From contig CAJTGJ010000005.1 in NCBI GenBank assembly GCA_910575695.1, positions 85,993-149,992 on the forward strand: a stretch of 64,000 nucleotides of DNA. Direction: 5' to 3'. The notes beneath the pieces are model-generated. The model ran no database searches. It was not told the DNA's origin and was given only the letters and a program-made list of their open reading frames with translations. Within the stretch, counting starts at the first letter, position 1. Every line of letters starts with the position of its first letter. Origin of the DNA: Oscillospiraceae bacterium. Its GTDB lineage: Bacteria; Bacillota; Clostridia; Oscillospirales; Oscillospiraceae. Made by a program: the position numbers and the translations under genes. Of the stretch, positions 33,397 to 41,005 are shown one piece after another.

Positions 33397-34188
33397 ATGG
33401 TAAACTTCGATTTATCCGGAAAGGTGGCCCTGGTCACCGGGGCATCCTACGGCATCGGCTTCGCCATCGCTGCCGCCATGGCCGGGGCGGGCGCCGCCAT
33501 CGTATTCAACGACATCAGGCAGGAGCTGGTGGACAAGGGCCTTGCCGCCTACAGGGAGGCGGGCATCGAGGCCCACGGCTACGTCTGCAACGTCACCAGC
33601 GAGGACGCAGTGAACAAGCTGGTGTCCAAGGTGGAGGCCGAGGTGGGCGTCATCGACATCCTGGTGAACAACGCGGGCATCATCAAGCGCATCCCCATGT
33701 GCGAAATGACCGCAGACCAGTTCCGTCAGGTGGTCGATGTGGATCTGAACGCCCCGTTCATCGTTTCCAAGGCCGTGATCCCCTCCATGATCAGGAAGGG
33801 CGGCGGCAAGATTATCAACATCTGCTCCATGATGAGCGAGCTGGGCCGGGAGACGGTCAGCGCCTACGCCGCCGCCAAGGGCGGGCTGAAAATGCTCACC
33901 AAAAACATCGCCAGCGAGTACGGCCAGTACAATATCCAGTGCAACGGCATCGGCCCGGGCTATATCGCCACCCCCCAGACCGCGCCCCTGCGGGAGCCCC
34001 AGCCCGACGGCTCCAGGCACCCCTTCGACCAGTTCATCCTGTCCAAAACCCCGGCCAACCGCTGGGGCGCGCCCGAGGATCTGGCGGGTCCGGCGGTGTT
34101 CCTGGCCTCGGAGGCGTCCGACTTCGTGAACGGACACATTTTATATGTGGACGGCGGCATTCTGGCCTATATCGGGAGACAGCCTTGA
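33397..34188 (+). CDS. SDR oxidoreductase, gluconate 5-dehydrogenase-like
   Basis: 263 residues, short-chain dehydrogenase. NAD(P)-binding TGASYGIGFAIA near residue 14, NNAGIIKR near 90, catalytic Ser in INICSMMSELGRETVSAYAAAKGG with Tyr-x3-Lys (YAAAK) near 155, and C-terminal FVNGHILYVDGGI. The sequence resembles gluconate 5-dehydrogenase/KduD groups, which interconvert 5-keto-D-gluconate and gluconate or related uronate derivatives; exact substrate is open. GAAAGGGGAC precedes ATG 33397. A TATAAT at 33298-33303 has only a weak -35. Confidence 0.85.
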   Translation: MVNFDLSGKVALVTGASYGIGFAIAAAMAGAGAAIVFNDIRQELVDKGLAAYREAGIEAHGYVCNVTSEDAVNKLVSKVEAEVGVIDILVNNAGIIKRIPMCEMTADQFRQVVDVDLNAPFIVSKAVIPSMIRKGGGKIINICSMMSELGRETVSAYAAAKGGLKMLTKNIASEYGQYNIQCNGIGPGYIATPQTAPLREPQPDGSRHPFDQFILSKTPANRWGAPEDLAGPAVFLASEASDFVNGHILYVDGGILAYIGRQP

Positions 34189-34246
34189 GGCATAAATCAA
34201 CACAAAATAAACCTTGCAATCTGCCTGAAAGTGTGGTAACATAGCT

Positions 34247-34252
34247 TATAAT
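34247..34252 (+). promoter_or_regulatory. -10 box for secG
   Basis: TATAAT 64 bp before the secG start; the -35 region (CTGAAA) is weak. Confidence 0.4.
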
Positions 34253-34310
34253 TGTGCGGGGGTTTGAGTGCCCGCCCATATGAAGCTATAACCGAAAGGA
34301 TATGAGTCAC

Positions 34311-34547
34311 ATGACTACTCCCCAGCTCGTTTTGTCTATCATCTACTTCATCGTGGCCTTGGGCCTCATCGCCGTTGTGATGCTCCAGTCCGGCAAGAGC
34401 GCCGGTCTGTCCGGCGTCTTCGGCGGCAATTCGGACACGTTTCTGTCCAAGAACAAGGCCAAGTCCGCCGACGCCCGTCTGGCACGCATGACCAAGTGGG
34501 TGGCCGTGGTGTTCATGGTGCTGACCCTGGTCATCTGCCTGCTGTAA
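34311..34547 (+). CDS. secG: Preprotein translocase subunit SecG
   Basis: 78 residues, two membrane helices (about 5-25 and 55-76) joined by a Gly/Ser/Lys loop, including MLQSGKSAGLSGVFGGN, which is typical of SecG. It assists SecYEG-dependent export. ATG 34311 is chosen over ATG 34302 because AAAGGA lies 11 nt upstream of the former and only 2 nt from the latter. Confidence 0.93.
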   Translation: MTTPQLVLSIIYFIVALGLIAVVMLQSGKSAGLSGVFGGNSDTFLSKNKAKSADARLARMTKWVAVVFMVLTLVICLL

Positions 34548-34554
34548 GAAGCGC

Positions 34555-34591
34555 AAAAAAATCCGCCCCGCTGTGCGGGACGGATTTTTTT
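34555..34591. terminator. Bidirectional terminator after secG
   Basis: AAAAAAATCCG-CCCGC stem with GCGGG-CGGATTTTTTT; A-run and T-run on both sides. Serves secG and the convergent SLH gene. Confidence 0.9.
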
Positions 34592-34607
34592 ATGTTCGTT
34601 CAGTGGC

Positions 34608-35870
34608 TCATCCCAGCTTGTTCAGCATTTCCACGGCGATTTTCAGCGCCTGCTCCACGCTGGCGTTGCCATCAGGATTGAACCGGTTTCCGCCCACACC
34701 GTTGATAATGCTCTTGGAGCTCATAAAGGCCACGGCGTTCTTGGCGTAATCCTTGATCTGTCCGTTGTCAGAGAAGCTGGTGCTGGAGACGGCGGGGATC
34801 TTGCCGCCCACCTTTTCATAGACCCGGGCCAGCATCACCGCGGCGTCCTGACGCTTCACCAGGGCATTGGGGGAGAAGGTCTTGTTGACCGTAGAGGTGC
34901 CGTTGACGATGCCCAGATGATACGCGCCCAGGATGTACTTATAATGGGGATTGCTTTCATTTACGTCCACAAAGGGACTTTCAGAGGGGCGGGTGAACTC
35001 GTTGGTGTTTGCCAGCGCACCATACAGGTACATCACGAGGGTGGCGAACTCGGCGCGGGTGATGTGCCCGGTCAAATCATAATTGTGGGCGGTTTCCAGG
35101 ATTTCAGGGAACAAGCCCTTGTTGATTGCATTGTTTACCGGATCAACAGCCCAACCGCTGACCACATCGCCGCACGTGGACAGATAAACGCCCTGGTCCT
35201 CCAGAGGATAGAGGACGCCTGCCGGAGCCTCTTTGCCGGAGAGCAGGAAGGAGACACAATCCTCCTCCGCCTCATCCCAGAAAATCATCAGGGTGTTAGC
35301 GCCAAACATCTTTACCAGGTAGTCGGTGGTGAGGGTGTGGTAGCCGGGGGTGCCCTTCAGGCTCGCCGAAAAGAAGTTAGGGCCAAACCCCCAGTTAAAG
35401 GTGTTGGCGTAGTCTTCCGTAGAAGCCGGGGTAATAGGTCCGGCGCTGGTAACAGGGACAACCTCATCGCTGACGTAATCACCATTCCCGTCATAAGTGA
35501 TCTTCAAAAGGCGCTCGTCATAGACCCCGTCCCCATCCGGGTCGGAAAACACCCAGATGTCTTTCAGAAGCTTGTTGTTGGGCCCTGCCGCCAAGGTAAC
35601 GCCCAGGGGCAGCTCATAAGCGTTCCAGGAACCGGGTTCGCTGGCTTCCTCGTCCCTGGTGATGACACCGTCGTTGGAATCCCAGTACCGGTAGCTGAGC
35701 GTGAACGTTTTCTTCAGGCTGTCTAGATTCTGCACGCCAACCCAGATACTGTCATTGTCGTTGATGTCCGCCAGGGTGTCTGCCTTTCCCGCGGCAAAGG
35801 CCGGAGAACACAACAGGCTGAATGCCATGACGGCTGCCAGCAGAACGCTGAGCAATTTTTTGGTTTTCAT
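34608..35870 (-). CDS. Secreted S-layer homology (SLH) domain protein
   Basis: 420 residues. Signal peptide MKTKKLLSVLLAAVMAFSLL ending near AFA (residue 27). An N-terminal region of about 220 residues shows no known domain but contains a Ca-binding-like DPDGDGVYDERL near 110. Three SLH repeats follow from about residue 265 (HITRAEFATLVMYLYG, FSPNALVKRQDAAVMLARVY, FNPDGNASVEQALKIAVEML), expected to bind pyruvylated wall polymer. The leader carries alternative hairpins (see 35926-35969). Confidence 0.85.
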   Translation of the reverse strand: MKTKKLLSVLLAAVMAFSLLCSPAFAAGKADTLADINDNDSIWVGVQNLDSLKKTFTLSYRYWDSNDGVITRDEEASEPGSWNAYELPLGVTLAAGPNNKLLKDIWVFSDPDGDGVYDERLLKITYDGNGDYVSDEVVPVTSAGPITPASTEDYANTFNWGFGPNFFSASLKGTPGYHTLTTDYLVKMFGANTLMIFWDEAEEDCVSFLLSGKEAPAGVLYPLEDQGVYLSTCGDVVSGWAVDPVNNAINKGLFPEILETAHNYDLTGHITRAEFATLVMYLYGALANTNEFTRPSESPFVDVNESNPHYKYILGAYHLGIVNGTSTVNKTFSPNALVKRQDAAVMLARVYEKVGGKIPAVSSTSFSDNGQIKDYAKNAVAFMSSKSIINGVGGNRFNPDGNASVEQALKIAVEMLNKLG

Positions 35871-35925
35871 ATTTTTTTACTCCTTTCGTAACATGCACCG
35901 GCTGGTCTGAACGGCCCTGAGAGAA

Positions 35926-35969
35926 GGCTCACCGTTTTGCAGAACAAAACGGTGAGCCCCATGGGGCTC
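35926..35969 (-). promoter_or_regulatory. Mutually exclusive hairpins in the SLH gene leader
   Basis: GGCTCACCGTTTTG (35926-35939) pairs with CAAAACGGTGAGCC (35945-35958), 14 bp. A second perfect palindrome, GAGCCCCATGGGGCTC (35954-35969), shares positions 35954-35958, so both cannot form fully at once. In the minus-strand transcript the short palindrome is made first. Confidence 0.55.
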
Positions 35970-35995
35970 ATGATCTTTTGGTACAGTGTTGATTA

Positions 35996-36024
35996 ATTAT
36001 ATCACAGGGCAGAGGGGAACGCAA
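35996..36024 (-). promoter_or_regulatory. Promoter of the SLH gene
   Basis: Minus strand TTGCGT (36019-36024), 17 bp, TATAAT (35996-36001). Predicts a leader of about 118 nt. Confidence 0.65.
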
Positions 36025-36176
36025 GGGATTATTGTATAAAATGTTATATTCTGGTCTCTGATGTTCATTTGCTCATCAATATTTTATACCTTAAAAATAC
36101 CTTCAAACTTTGCTAAGAATCAATGCATCGGCGTATTGTTAGATCATGTTTGTTTCACTTGAGGGAGGCCGTACCC

Positions 36177-36362
36177 ATGAATGATAAAATTTACCTCACC
36201 ATCCGCATGAACCGGGAGCTTCACGACAAGTTCCGCTCCGTGGCCGCGTATGAGGGCCGCTCCATGAGCCGCCAGATCCTCTACCTGATGAATCAGTGCG
36301 TCATTGACTTTGAGAAGAAAAACGGCCCCATTGACCCGCTGCCGGGGGACAGCGGACAGTGA
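36177..36362 (+). CDS. Small Arc-like ribbon-helix-helix protein
   Basis: 61 residues. IYLTIRMNRELHDKFRSVAAYEGRSMSRQ (residues 4-32, shown here in outline as a beta strand LTIRM plus two helices) and QILYLMNQCVIDF fit the Arc/MetJ ribbon-helix-helix fold. GAGGGAGG lies 8 nt before ATG 36177. Its stop overlaps the GTG start of comF (GTGA), suggesting coupled translation. Probably a DNA-binding regulator with unknown target. Confidence 0.75.
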   Translation: MNDKIYLTIRMNRELHDKFRSVAAYEGRSMSRQILYLMNQCVIDFEKKNGPIDPLPGDSGQ

Positions 36363-37063
36363 AACCGCTCCAGTGGCTGCTGGATCTGCTCTATCCGCCA
36401 AAATGCCCCTTCTGCGGACGGATCCTGGAGCGGGGCGAGGACGGGATGTGCGCCCTGTGCCAGCGGGAACTGCCCTGGACGGATGGCCCGGGCACACCGG
36501 CGGACTGCTGCGACTGCTGTCTGGCCCCGCTCTACTACCGGGACGGGAAGGAGGACAGGGTGCGCAGCGGCGTCCACCGCTACAAATTCAAGGGCGGCGC
36601 GTCCCACGCCAGGCTGTTTGGGACCTTGACCGCCCAATGCCTGGCTGACCGCTGGGATGAGCCGGTGGATCTCATCACCTGGGTGCCCCTCCACCCCGAG
36701 AAGAAGCGCCGCCGTGGTTACGACCAGGCCGAGCTGCTGGCCCGCCGGGTGGGCGAGGTATCCGGCATTGCCGTTGTGCCCGCTTTGGAGAAAATCCGCG
36801 CCACCGGGACCCAGTCCCATTTGAATGACGGGGCGGAACGCCGCGCCAATGTGGAGGGCGCTTACCGCGCCCTGCCGGAGCTGGACCTGACCGGGAAGCG
36901 GGTGGTGCTGGTGGACGATGTGTTCACCACCGGGTCCACCATGGGACAATGCGCCGCCTGCCTGCGCGGGGCCGGGGCGGAGCGCGTTGTGGGGCTGACC
37001 TTCGCCCAGGCAGGACGGAAGGGAGGCCCCTCCTTAACAACACAGGAAAGCAAGGGATATTGA
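36359..37063 (+). CDS. comF: ComF-family phosphoribosyltransferase-like protein
   Basis: 234 residues. N-terminal zinc-binding motif CPFCGRILERGEDGMCALC near residue 16, then a phosphoribosyltransferase fold with PRPP motif VVLVDDVFTTGSTMGQCA near 181 and HPEKKRRRGYDQAELLARR near 121. ComF contributes to uptake of transforming DNA in competent bacteria; here it stands alone with no other com genes in view. GTG start overlaps the Arc-like gene. Confidence 0.88.
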   Translation: MKPLQWLLDLLYPPKCPFCGRILERGEDGMCALCQRELPWTDGPGTPADCCDCCLAPLYYRDGKEDRVRSGVHRYKFKGGASHARLFGTLTAQCLADRWDEPVDLITWVPLHPEKKRRRGYDQAELLARRVGEVSGIAVVPALEKIRATGTQSHLNDGAERRANVEGAYRALPELDLTGKRVVLVDDVFTTGSTMGQCAACLRGAGAERVVGLTFAQAGRKGGPSLTTQESKGY

Positions 37064-37064
37064 A

Positions 37065-38237
37065 ATGCAAGAGATTATGCTGCTGAAGCTGGGAGAAATG
37101 GTGCTCAAAGGGCTGAACCGCCGGGGCTTTGAGGAAAAGCTCATGGGCAACGCCAAGCGGAGGCTGAAAAAGTACGGCTCCTTCAAGGTTTACACCCGCC
37201 AGTCCACCACCTATGTGGAGCCGCTGGACGACAGCGCCGACTTTGAGGGGGCTTGGGAGGCCATGGGCAAGCTGTTTGGCGCGGTGGGCCTGTGCCGTGC
37301 CCGGGCCTGCCCCAAGGACAGGGACGCCATTACGGCCTGCGCGGCGGACTATCTGGGGGACAAGCTCCGGGCCGCCCATTCCTTTAAGGTGGAGTCCAAG
37401 CGGGCAGACAAGACCTTTCCCATGACTTCCATCCAGCTCTCCCAGTACGTGGGCGGGGAGCTTCATGACAAATTCCCCCACCTGGCGGCGGATATGCACC
37501 ACCCGGAGCTCACTGTCCATGTGGAGGTCCGGGACTTCGACGCATACGTCCACGCTGACCCGGAGCCGGGAGCGGGGGGCCTGCCGGTGGGCATGGGAGG
37601 CCGGGCGCTGTCCCTGCTGTCCGGCGGCATCGACTCCCCGGTGTCCTCCTACATGATCGCCAAGCGGGGGGTGATCGTGGACATGATCCACTACTACTCC
37701 TACCCCTACACCTCCCCGGAGGCCAAGGAAAAGGTGCTGGACCTGGCCCGTCTGCTGGTGCCCTATACGGGCAAGCAGTGCGTCCACGTGGTGCCCTTCA
37801 CCAAGATCCAAGAGGAGCTGCGCCGCTCCTGTCCCGAGGAGCTGTTCACCATTCTGATGCGGCGGTTTATGATGCGCATCGCCTGCCGGGTGGCGGAGAA
37901 AAACGGGATACAGGCCCTGGTCACCGGCGAATCGGTGGGCCAGGTGGCCAGCCAGACCCTGGACGCCCTGGCCTGTACCGACGCGGTGTGCACCCTGCCC
38001 GTCCTGCGTCCGCTGGTGGGGATGGACAAGGAGGAAATCGTCCGCGTTTCCCGGAAAATCGGCACCTTTGAAACGTCCATCCTGCCCTACGAGGACTGCT
38101 GTACGGTGTTTACCCCCAAGCACCCCCGCACCAAGCCCAAGCTGGAGGAGCTGGAGGCGGCGGAGGCCGTGCTGGACGTGGAGGTCATGGTGGAGGACGC
38201 GGTGAACGGCATCGAGCGCGTCATGCTGGAGCTTTGA
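37065..38237 (+). CDS. thiI: tRNA 4-thiouridine synthase ThiI
   Basis: 390 residues. Ferredoxin-like and THUMP domains (about 1-165) bind tRNA; the PP-loop ATPase motif SGGIDSPVSSYMIAKRG near residue 186 adenylates U8 for sulfur transfer. There is no C-terminal rhodanese domain, as in Bacillus. A catalytic Cys candidate lies in EDCCTVF near 344. A cysteine desulfurase should supply sulfur but none is adjacent. Starts 1 bp after the comF stop. Confidence 0.94.
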   Translation: MQEIMLLKLGEMVLKGLNRRGFEEKLMGNAKRRLKKYGSFKVYTRQSTTYVEPLDDSADFEGAWEAMGKLFGAVGLCRARACPKDRDAITACAADYLGDKLRAAHSFKVESKRADKTFPMTSIQLSQYVGGELHDKFPHLAADMHHPELTVHVEVRDFDAYVHADPEPGAGGLPVGMGGRALSLLSGGIDSPVSSYMIAKRGVIVDMIHYYSYPYTSPEAKEKVLDLARLLVPYTGKQCVHVVPFTKIQEELRRSCPEELFTILMRRFMMRIACRVAEKNGIQALVTGESVGQVASQTLDALACTDAVCTLPVLRPLVGMDKEEIVRVSRKIGTFETSILPYEDCCTVFTPKHPRTKPKLEELEAAEAVLDVEVMVEDAVNGIERVMLEL

Positions 38238-38276
38238 TTTCAAAAACGGATCACGATGAGCGGCGTTTCGCCGCCG

Positions 38277-38313
38277 CGCCGCCAGGGAAAGGGCTTCTCT
38301 GGCGGCGTTTTTT
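38277..38313. terminator. Terminator after thiI
   Basis: CGCCGCCAG (38277-38285) pairs with CTGGCGGCG (38299-38307), followed by TTTTTT. Its T-run overlaps the last codons of the convergent spmB. Confidence 0.85.
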
Positions 38314-38831
38314 CAGAACAACAGGCGCACCGCCCAGGACGCGGCCAGAAAGCCCGCGGCGTCCGCGCACAGCGCCGCCGGGACGGCATACCGGGTCTTG
38401 CCCACCTTGGCCGCCCCGAAGTACACCGCGATGGTGTAAAAGGTGGTCTCGGTGGAGCCCAGCATCACCGCCGCCGTCCGCCCCACCAGGGAATCTGGGC
38501 CGTAGGTCTCGATCAGCTCCGCCCCCACCCCCAGGGCGGCGGAGCCGCTCACCGGGCGCACCAGCAGCAGGCCGATGGTCTCCGACGGGATGCCCACCGC
38601 CGACAGCAGCGGCCCCGCCGCCGCCCCCAGCAGCTCCAGCGCCCCGGAGGCCCGGAGCATATACACCGCCGTCAGCAGGCCGATCAGCGGCGGCATGATG
38701 CGCAGGGACACCCGGATGCCTTTTTCCGCCCCGTCGGTGATGGCCCCCCACAGGTCCACCCGCCTGACCAGCCCCCACAGGGCCACCGCCAGCATGAGAA
38801 AGGGCACCAGCATGGTGAAAACCAGATCCAT
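38313..38831 (-). CDS. spmB: Spore maturation protein B
   Basis: 172-residue membrane protein of the nucleoside-recognition (Gate) family, with about four helices. GIRVSLRIMPPLIGLLTAVYMLRAS near residue 38 and GSTETTFYTIAVYFG near 124 are diagnostic (each quoted in part: LRIMPPLIGLLTAVYML; STETTFYTIAVYFG). SpmA/SpmB are needed for spore core dehydration in Bacillus and Clostridium. Partner spmA lies 4 bp upstream. Supports a spore-forming lineage. Confidence 0.92.
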   Translation of the reverse strand: MDLVFTMLVPFLMLAVALWGLVRRVDLWGAITDGAEKGIRVSLRIMPPLIGLLTAVYMLRASGALELLGAAAGPLLSAVGIPSETIGLLLVRPVSGSAALGVGAELIETYGPDSLVGRTAAVMLGSTETTFYTIAVYFGAAKVGKTRYAVPAALCADAAGFLAASWAVRLLF

Positions 38832-38835
38832 CCCC

Positions 38836-39411
38836 TCACCTCCACCAGCGGGAGAACAGCTTCACCGCTGTGATCCCCACCGTAATGGACACCGCCGACG
38901 CCAGCCACACCGCCGGCAGGATGTCGAAGGGGTTGGCGCTCCCCGCCGCCGAGCGCAGGCTGGCCACCGTGGTGGGGATGAGCTGGAAGGACGCCGTATT
39001 GCACACCACCAGCATACAAAGGCCGTCCGACGCCGTACCGGGGGTGCGCTCCGCCATGAGGCGGGATGCCTCCAGCCCCAGGGGGGTGGCCGCGTTGCCC
39101 AGCCCCAGCAGATTGGCGGACAGATTGGCGCTCACCGCGTCCATCACCTTTTTGTCCCCGGCGAAATCCGGGTACAGCCTCCTGATGGCGGGACGCAGCA
39201 GCCGGGACAGCCCCCGGGCAATCCCCGAGCGCTCCATCACCTCCATCACCCCCATCCACAGGCACAAGATCCCCATCATGGACAGGCACAGCTCCACCCC
39301 GGCGGCGGCGCCGTCCAGCGCCCCCTTGGCCACCTCCGGGCCGTTGCCCGTGGCCAGGCCGCACAGGATGGCCGCGCCCACCATCACCGTCCAGATCAAT
39401 GACATCGCCAT
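38836..39411 (-). CDS. spmA: Spore maturation protein A
   Basis: 191-residue membrane protein, Gate family, with LWMGVMEVMERSGIARGLSR near residue 50 and LSANLLGLGNAATPLGLEA near 97, the conserved SpmA segment. GGAGG lies 7 nt before the ATG. First gene of a two-gene operon with spmB. Confidence 0.92.
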   Translation of the reverse strand: MAMSLIWTVMVGAAILCGLATGNGPEVAKGALDGAAAGVELCLSMMGILCLWMGVMEVMERSGIARGLSRLLRPAIRRLYPDFAGDKKVMDAVSANLSANLLGLGNAATPLGLEASRLMAERTPGTASDGLCMLVVCNTASFQLIPTTVASLRSAAGSANPFDILPAVWLASAVSITVGITAVKLFSRWWR

Positions 39412-39568
39412 CGTAACGCCTCCTTTGTCCGCCTGTCCTCCTATCTATACGGGACAGTCCGTCCGGATATGCCCCAAAACGGGGCGGCGGAAACCGGGTA
39501 AATTCCCTCCCCTTCGGGGCCGTGCGACAGTCTCTCCCAAAATTTGTTGCTTTTCTCCATTATTTTGA

Positions 39569-39596
39569 TTGACAACCGTATACAATGTGTTATAAT
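39569..39596 (+). promoter_or_regulatory. Promoter of the AbrB-like gene
   Basis: TTGACA (39569-39574), 16-bp spacer, TATAAT (39591-39596), 50 bp before the ATG. Both hexamers are perfect. Confidence 0.8.
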
Positions 39597-39645
39597 GAAG
39601 GTGCCGTGATACTATACCAGCGTAAGACGCAAGGAGGATACTCTT

Positions 39646-39888
39646 ATGAAAGCAACCGGAATTGTTCGTAAGGTCGATGAATTGGGACGTATTGTTCTAC
39701 CCATCGAGCTCCGACGCACCCTAGACATTGCGGAGCGAGACCCCCTTGAGATCTATGTCGACGGCTCTTCTATCATCCTGAACAAGTACCAGCCCGCCTG
39801 CATTTTTTGCGGAGATTCAAGGGATATCATCTCCTACAAGGGCAAGAATGTCTGTGATGAATGCCTGAAGGATCTCGTCAGCAAGTAA
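39646..39888 (+). CDS. AbrB-family transition-state regulator
   Basis: 80 residues. N-terminal swapped-hairpin DNA-binding domain MKATGIVRKVDELGRIVLPI is textbook AbrB/SpoVT; the C-terminal part has CIFCGD and VCDECL, two CxxC pairs that probably bind zinc, common in clostridial members. Controls transition-state genes. Adjacent to rsmI, an association also found in Bacillus. Strong promoter in front and terminator behind: monocistronic. Confidence 0.92.
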   Translation: MKATGIVRKVDELGRIVLPIELRRTLDIAERDPLEIYVDGSSIILNKYQPACIFCGDSRDIISYKGKNVCDECLKDLVSK

Positions 39889-39909
39889 TTCCGCGAATAG
39901 AACGTCAGA

Positions 39910-39943
39910 AAGAGCCGCCGGAAAAACCGGGCGGCTCTTTTTC
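39910..39943 (+). terminator. Terminator of the AbrB-like gene
   Basis: AGAGCCGCCGG pairs with CCGGGCGGCTCT (one bulged G), loop AAAAA, followed by TTTTT. Confidence 0.85.
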
Positions 39944-39971
39944 ATCTCAGTTTTTGTCAAAATTTCAGGAC

Positions 39972-40032
39972 TTATCCAATTTCACAGGATAAATTGGGCA
40001 AATTTTTCCACAATCAGGACAGATTATCCAAA
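39972..40032. other. Cluster of DnaA-box-like motifs in an AT-rich gap
   Basis: Four near matches to TTATCCACA in 61 bp: TTATCCAAT (39972-39980), TTATCCTGT on the minus strand (39984-39992), TTTTCCACA (40004-40012) and TTATCCAAA (40024-40032). The gap 39944-40147 is markedly AT-rich against the surroundings and contains no gene. Not claimed as an origin. Confidence 0.3.
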
Positions 40033-40147
40033 AATTAGAAACACTTCCGCTCTCAGGAAAAATAAAATTACAGATATTTACTTTTTCGACAAATTCCGCA
40101 TCTGAGCTGTGCCCCATAATTTGCCAAAGGCGATATACAGACTGTTA

Positions 40148-40990
40148 TCAAAGCCCCTGCTCCGGGCTTTGGACCGCCCGATTGTACAAGGTCCGTTTTT
40201 TGACGCCGTATTCCTCCGCCGCCTGGGCCGATGCCGCCTTCAGGGGCATCCCCTCCCGGCGCAGCTCCCACACCCGGGCCAGGGCGGCGTCCTCGTCCCC
40301 CGCCTCCGCCTGAGGCGGACGGCCCGCCACTACCAGCACAAACTCCCCCCGGGGCTCCTGTCCGGCATAGCGCTCCGCTGCCTCCCCGATGGTGAGCCGC
40401 AGCACCTCCTCGTGGAGCTTGGTCAGCTCCCGGCACACCGCCATGGGGCGACCGGGGCCGAAGGCGGCCGCCAGGTCGTCCAGGGTGGCGTGCAGCTTGT
40501 GGGGGGCCTCGTAGAAAATCATGGTGCGCTCCTCCGCCGCCAGGCTGTCCAGCTGGGCCCGGCGGTTTTTCCTGTTCAGGGGCAGGAAGCCCTCAAAGGT
40601 GAACCGCCCCGTGGGCAGGCCGGACACCGACAGGGCCACCGTCAACGCGCAGGGGCCGGGAATGGCCTCCACCGCCACCCCGGCGGCGGCGCACAGGGCC
40701 ACCAGGTCCTCGCCGGGATCGGAGATGGCTGGAGTGCCCGCGTCGGTGACCAGGGCGCAGGTCTCGCCGCCCTCAATCCGCCGCAGGATGGCAGGCCCCG
40801 CCGCGTCACAGTTGTGGCGGTGGTACGTCACCATGGGCTTTTTCAGCCCCAGGTGGTTGAGCAGCTTCACCGTCACCCGGGTGTCCTCGGCGGCGATAAA
40901 GTCCGCTTTCTCCAGAGTCTCCGCCGCCCTGCGGCTGATGTCCCCCAGATTCCCGATGGGGGTGGGTACTAAATAGAGCTTCCCGGCCAT
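40148..40990 (-). CDS. rsmI: 16S rRNA (cytidine-1402-2'-O)-methyltransferase RsmI
   Basis: 280 residues, tetrapyrrole-methylase fold. LYLVPTPIGNLGDISRRA at the N-terminus, DTRVTVKLLNHLGL near residue 36 and VTDAGTPAISDPGEDLV near 78 are RsmI-specific. It methylates the ribose of C1402 in the decoding centre using S-adenosylmethionine. GGAGG precedes the ATG. Lies 15 bp before the MerR-RDD gene end, same strand. Confidence 0.95.
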   Translation of the reverse strand: MAGKLYLVPTPIGNLGDISRRAAETLEKADFIAAEDTRVTVKLLNHLGLKKPMVTYHRHNCDAAGPAILRRIEGGETCALVTDAGTPAISDPGEDLVALCAAAGVAVEAIPGPCALTVALSVSGLPTGRFTFEGFLPLNRKNRRAQLDSLAAEERTMIFYEAPHKLHATLDDLAAAFGPGRPMAVCRELTKLHEEVLRLTIGEAAERYAGQEPRGEFVLVVAGRPPQAEAGDEDAALARVWELRREGMPLKAASAQAAEEYGVKKRTLYNRAVQSPEQGL

Positions 40991-41005
40991 GGCTGGCCCT
41001 CCTTT

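Larger units (their letters stand above)
35871..36176. other. Leader and upstream region of the SLH gene
   Basis: 306 bp with no gene. The SLH gene's 5' leader (35871 to about 35989) and promoter (35996-36024) take the left part. The right part, 36025-36176, is AT-rich and holds the start region of the small Arc-like gene; no clear promoter for that gene was identified. Confidence 0.55.

Noticed and set aside
39972-40032. Chromosomal replication origin
   Set aside because: Box-like motifs are imperfect and no dnaA, dnaN or rpmH is present; kept only as a low-confidence cluster.
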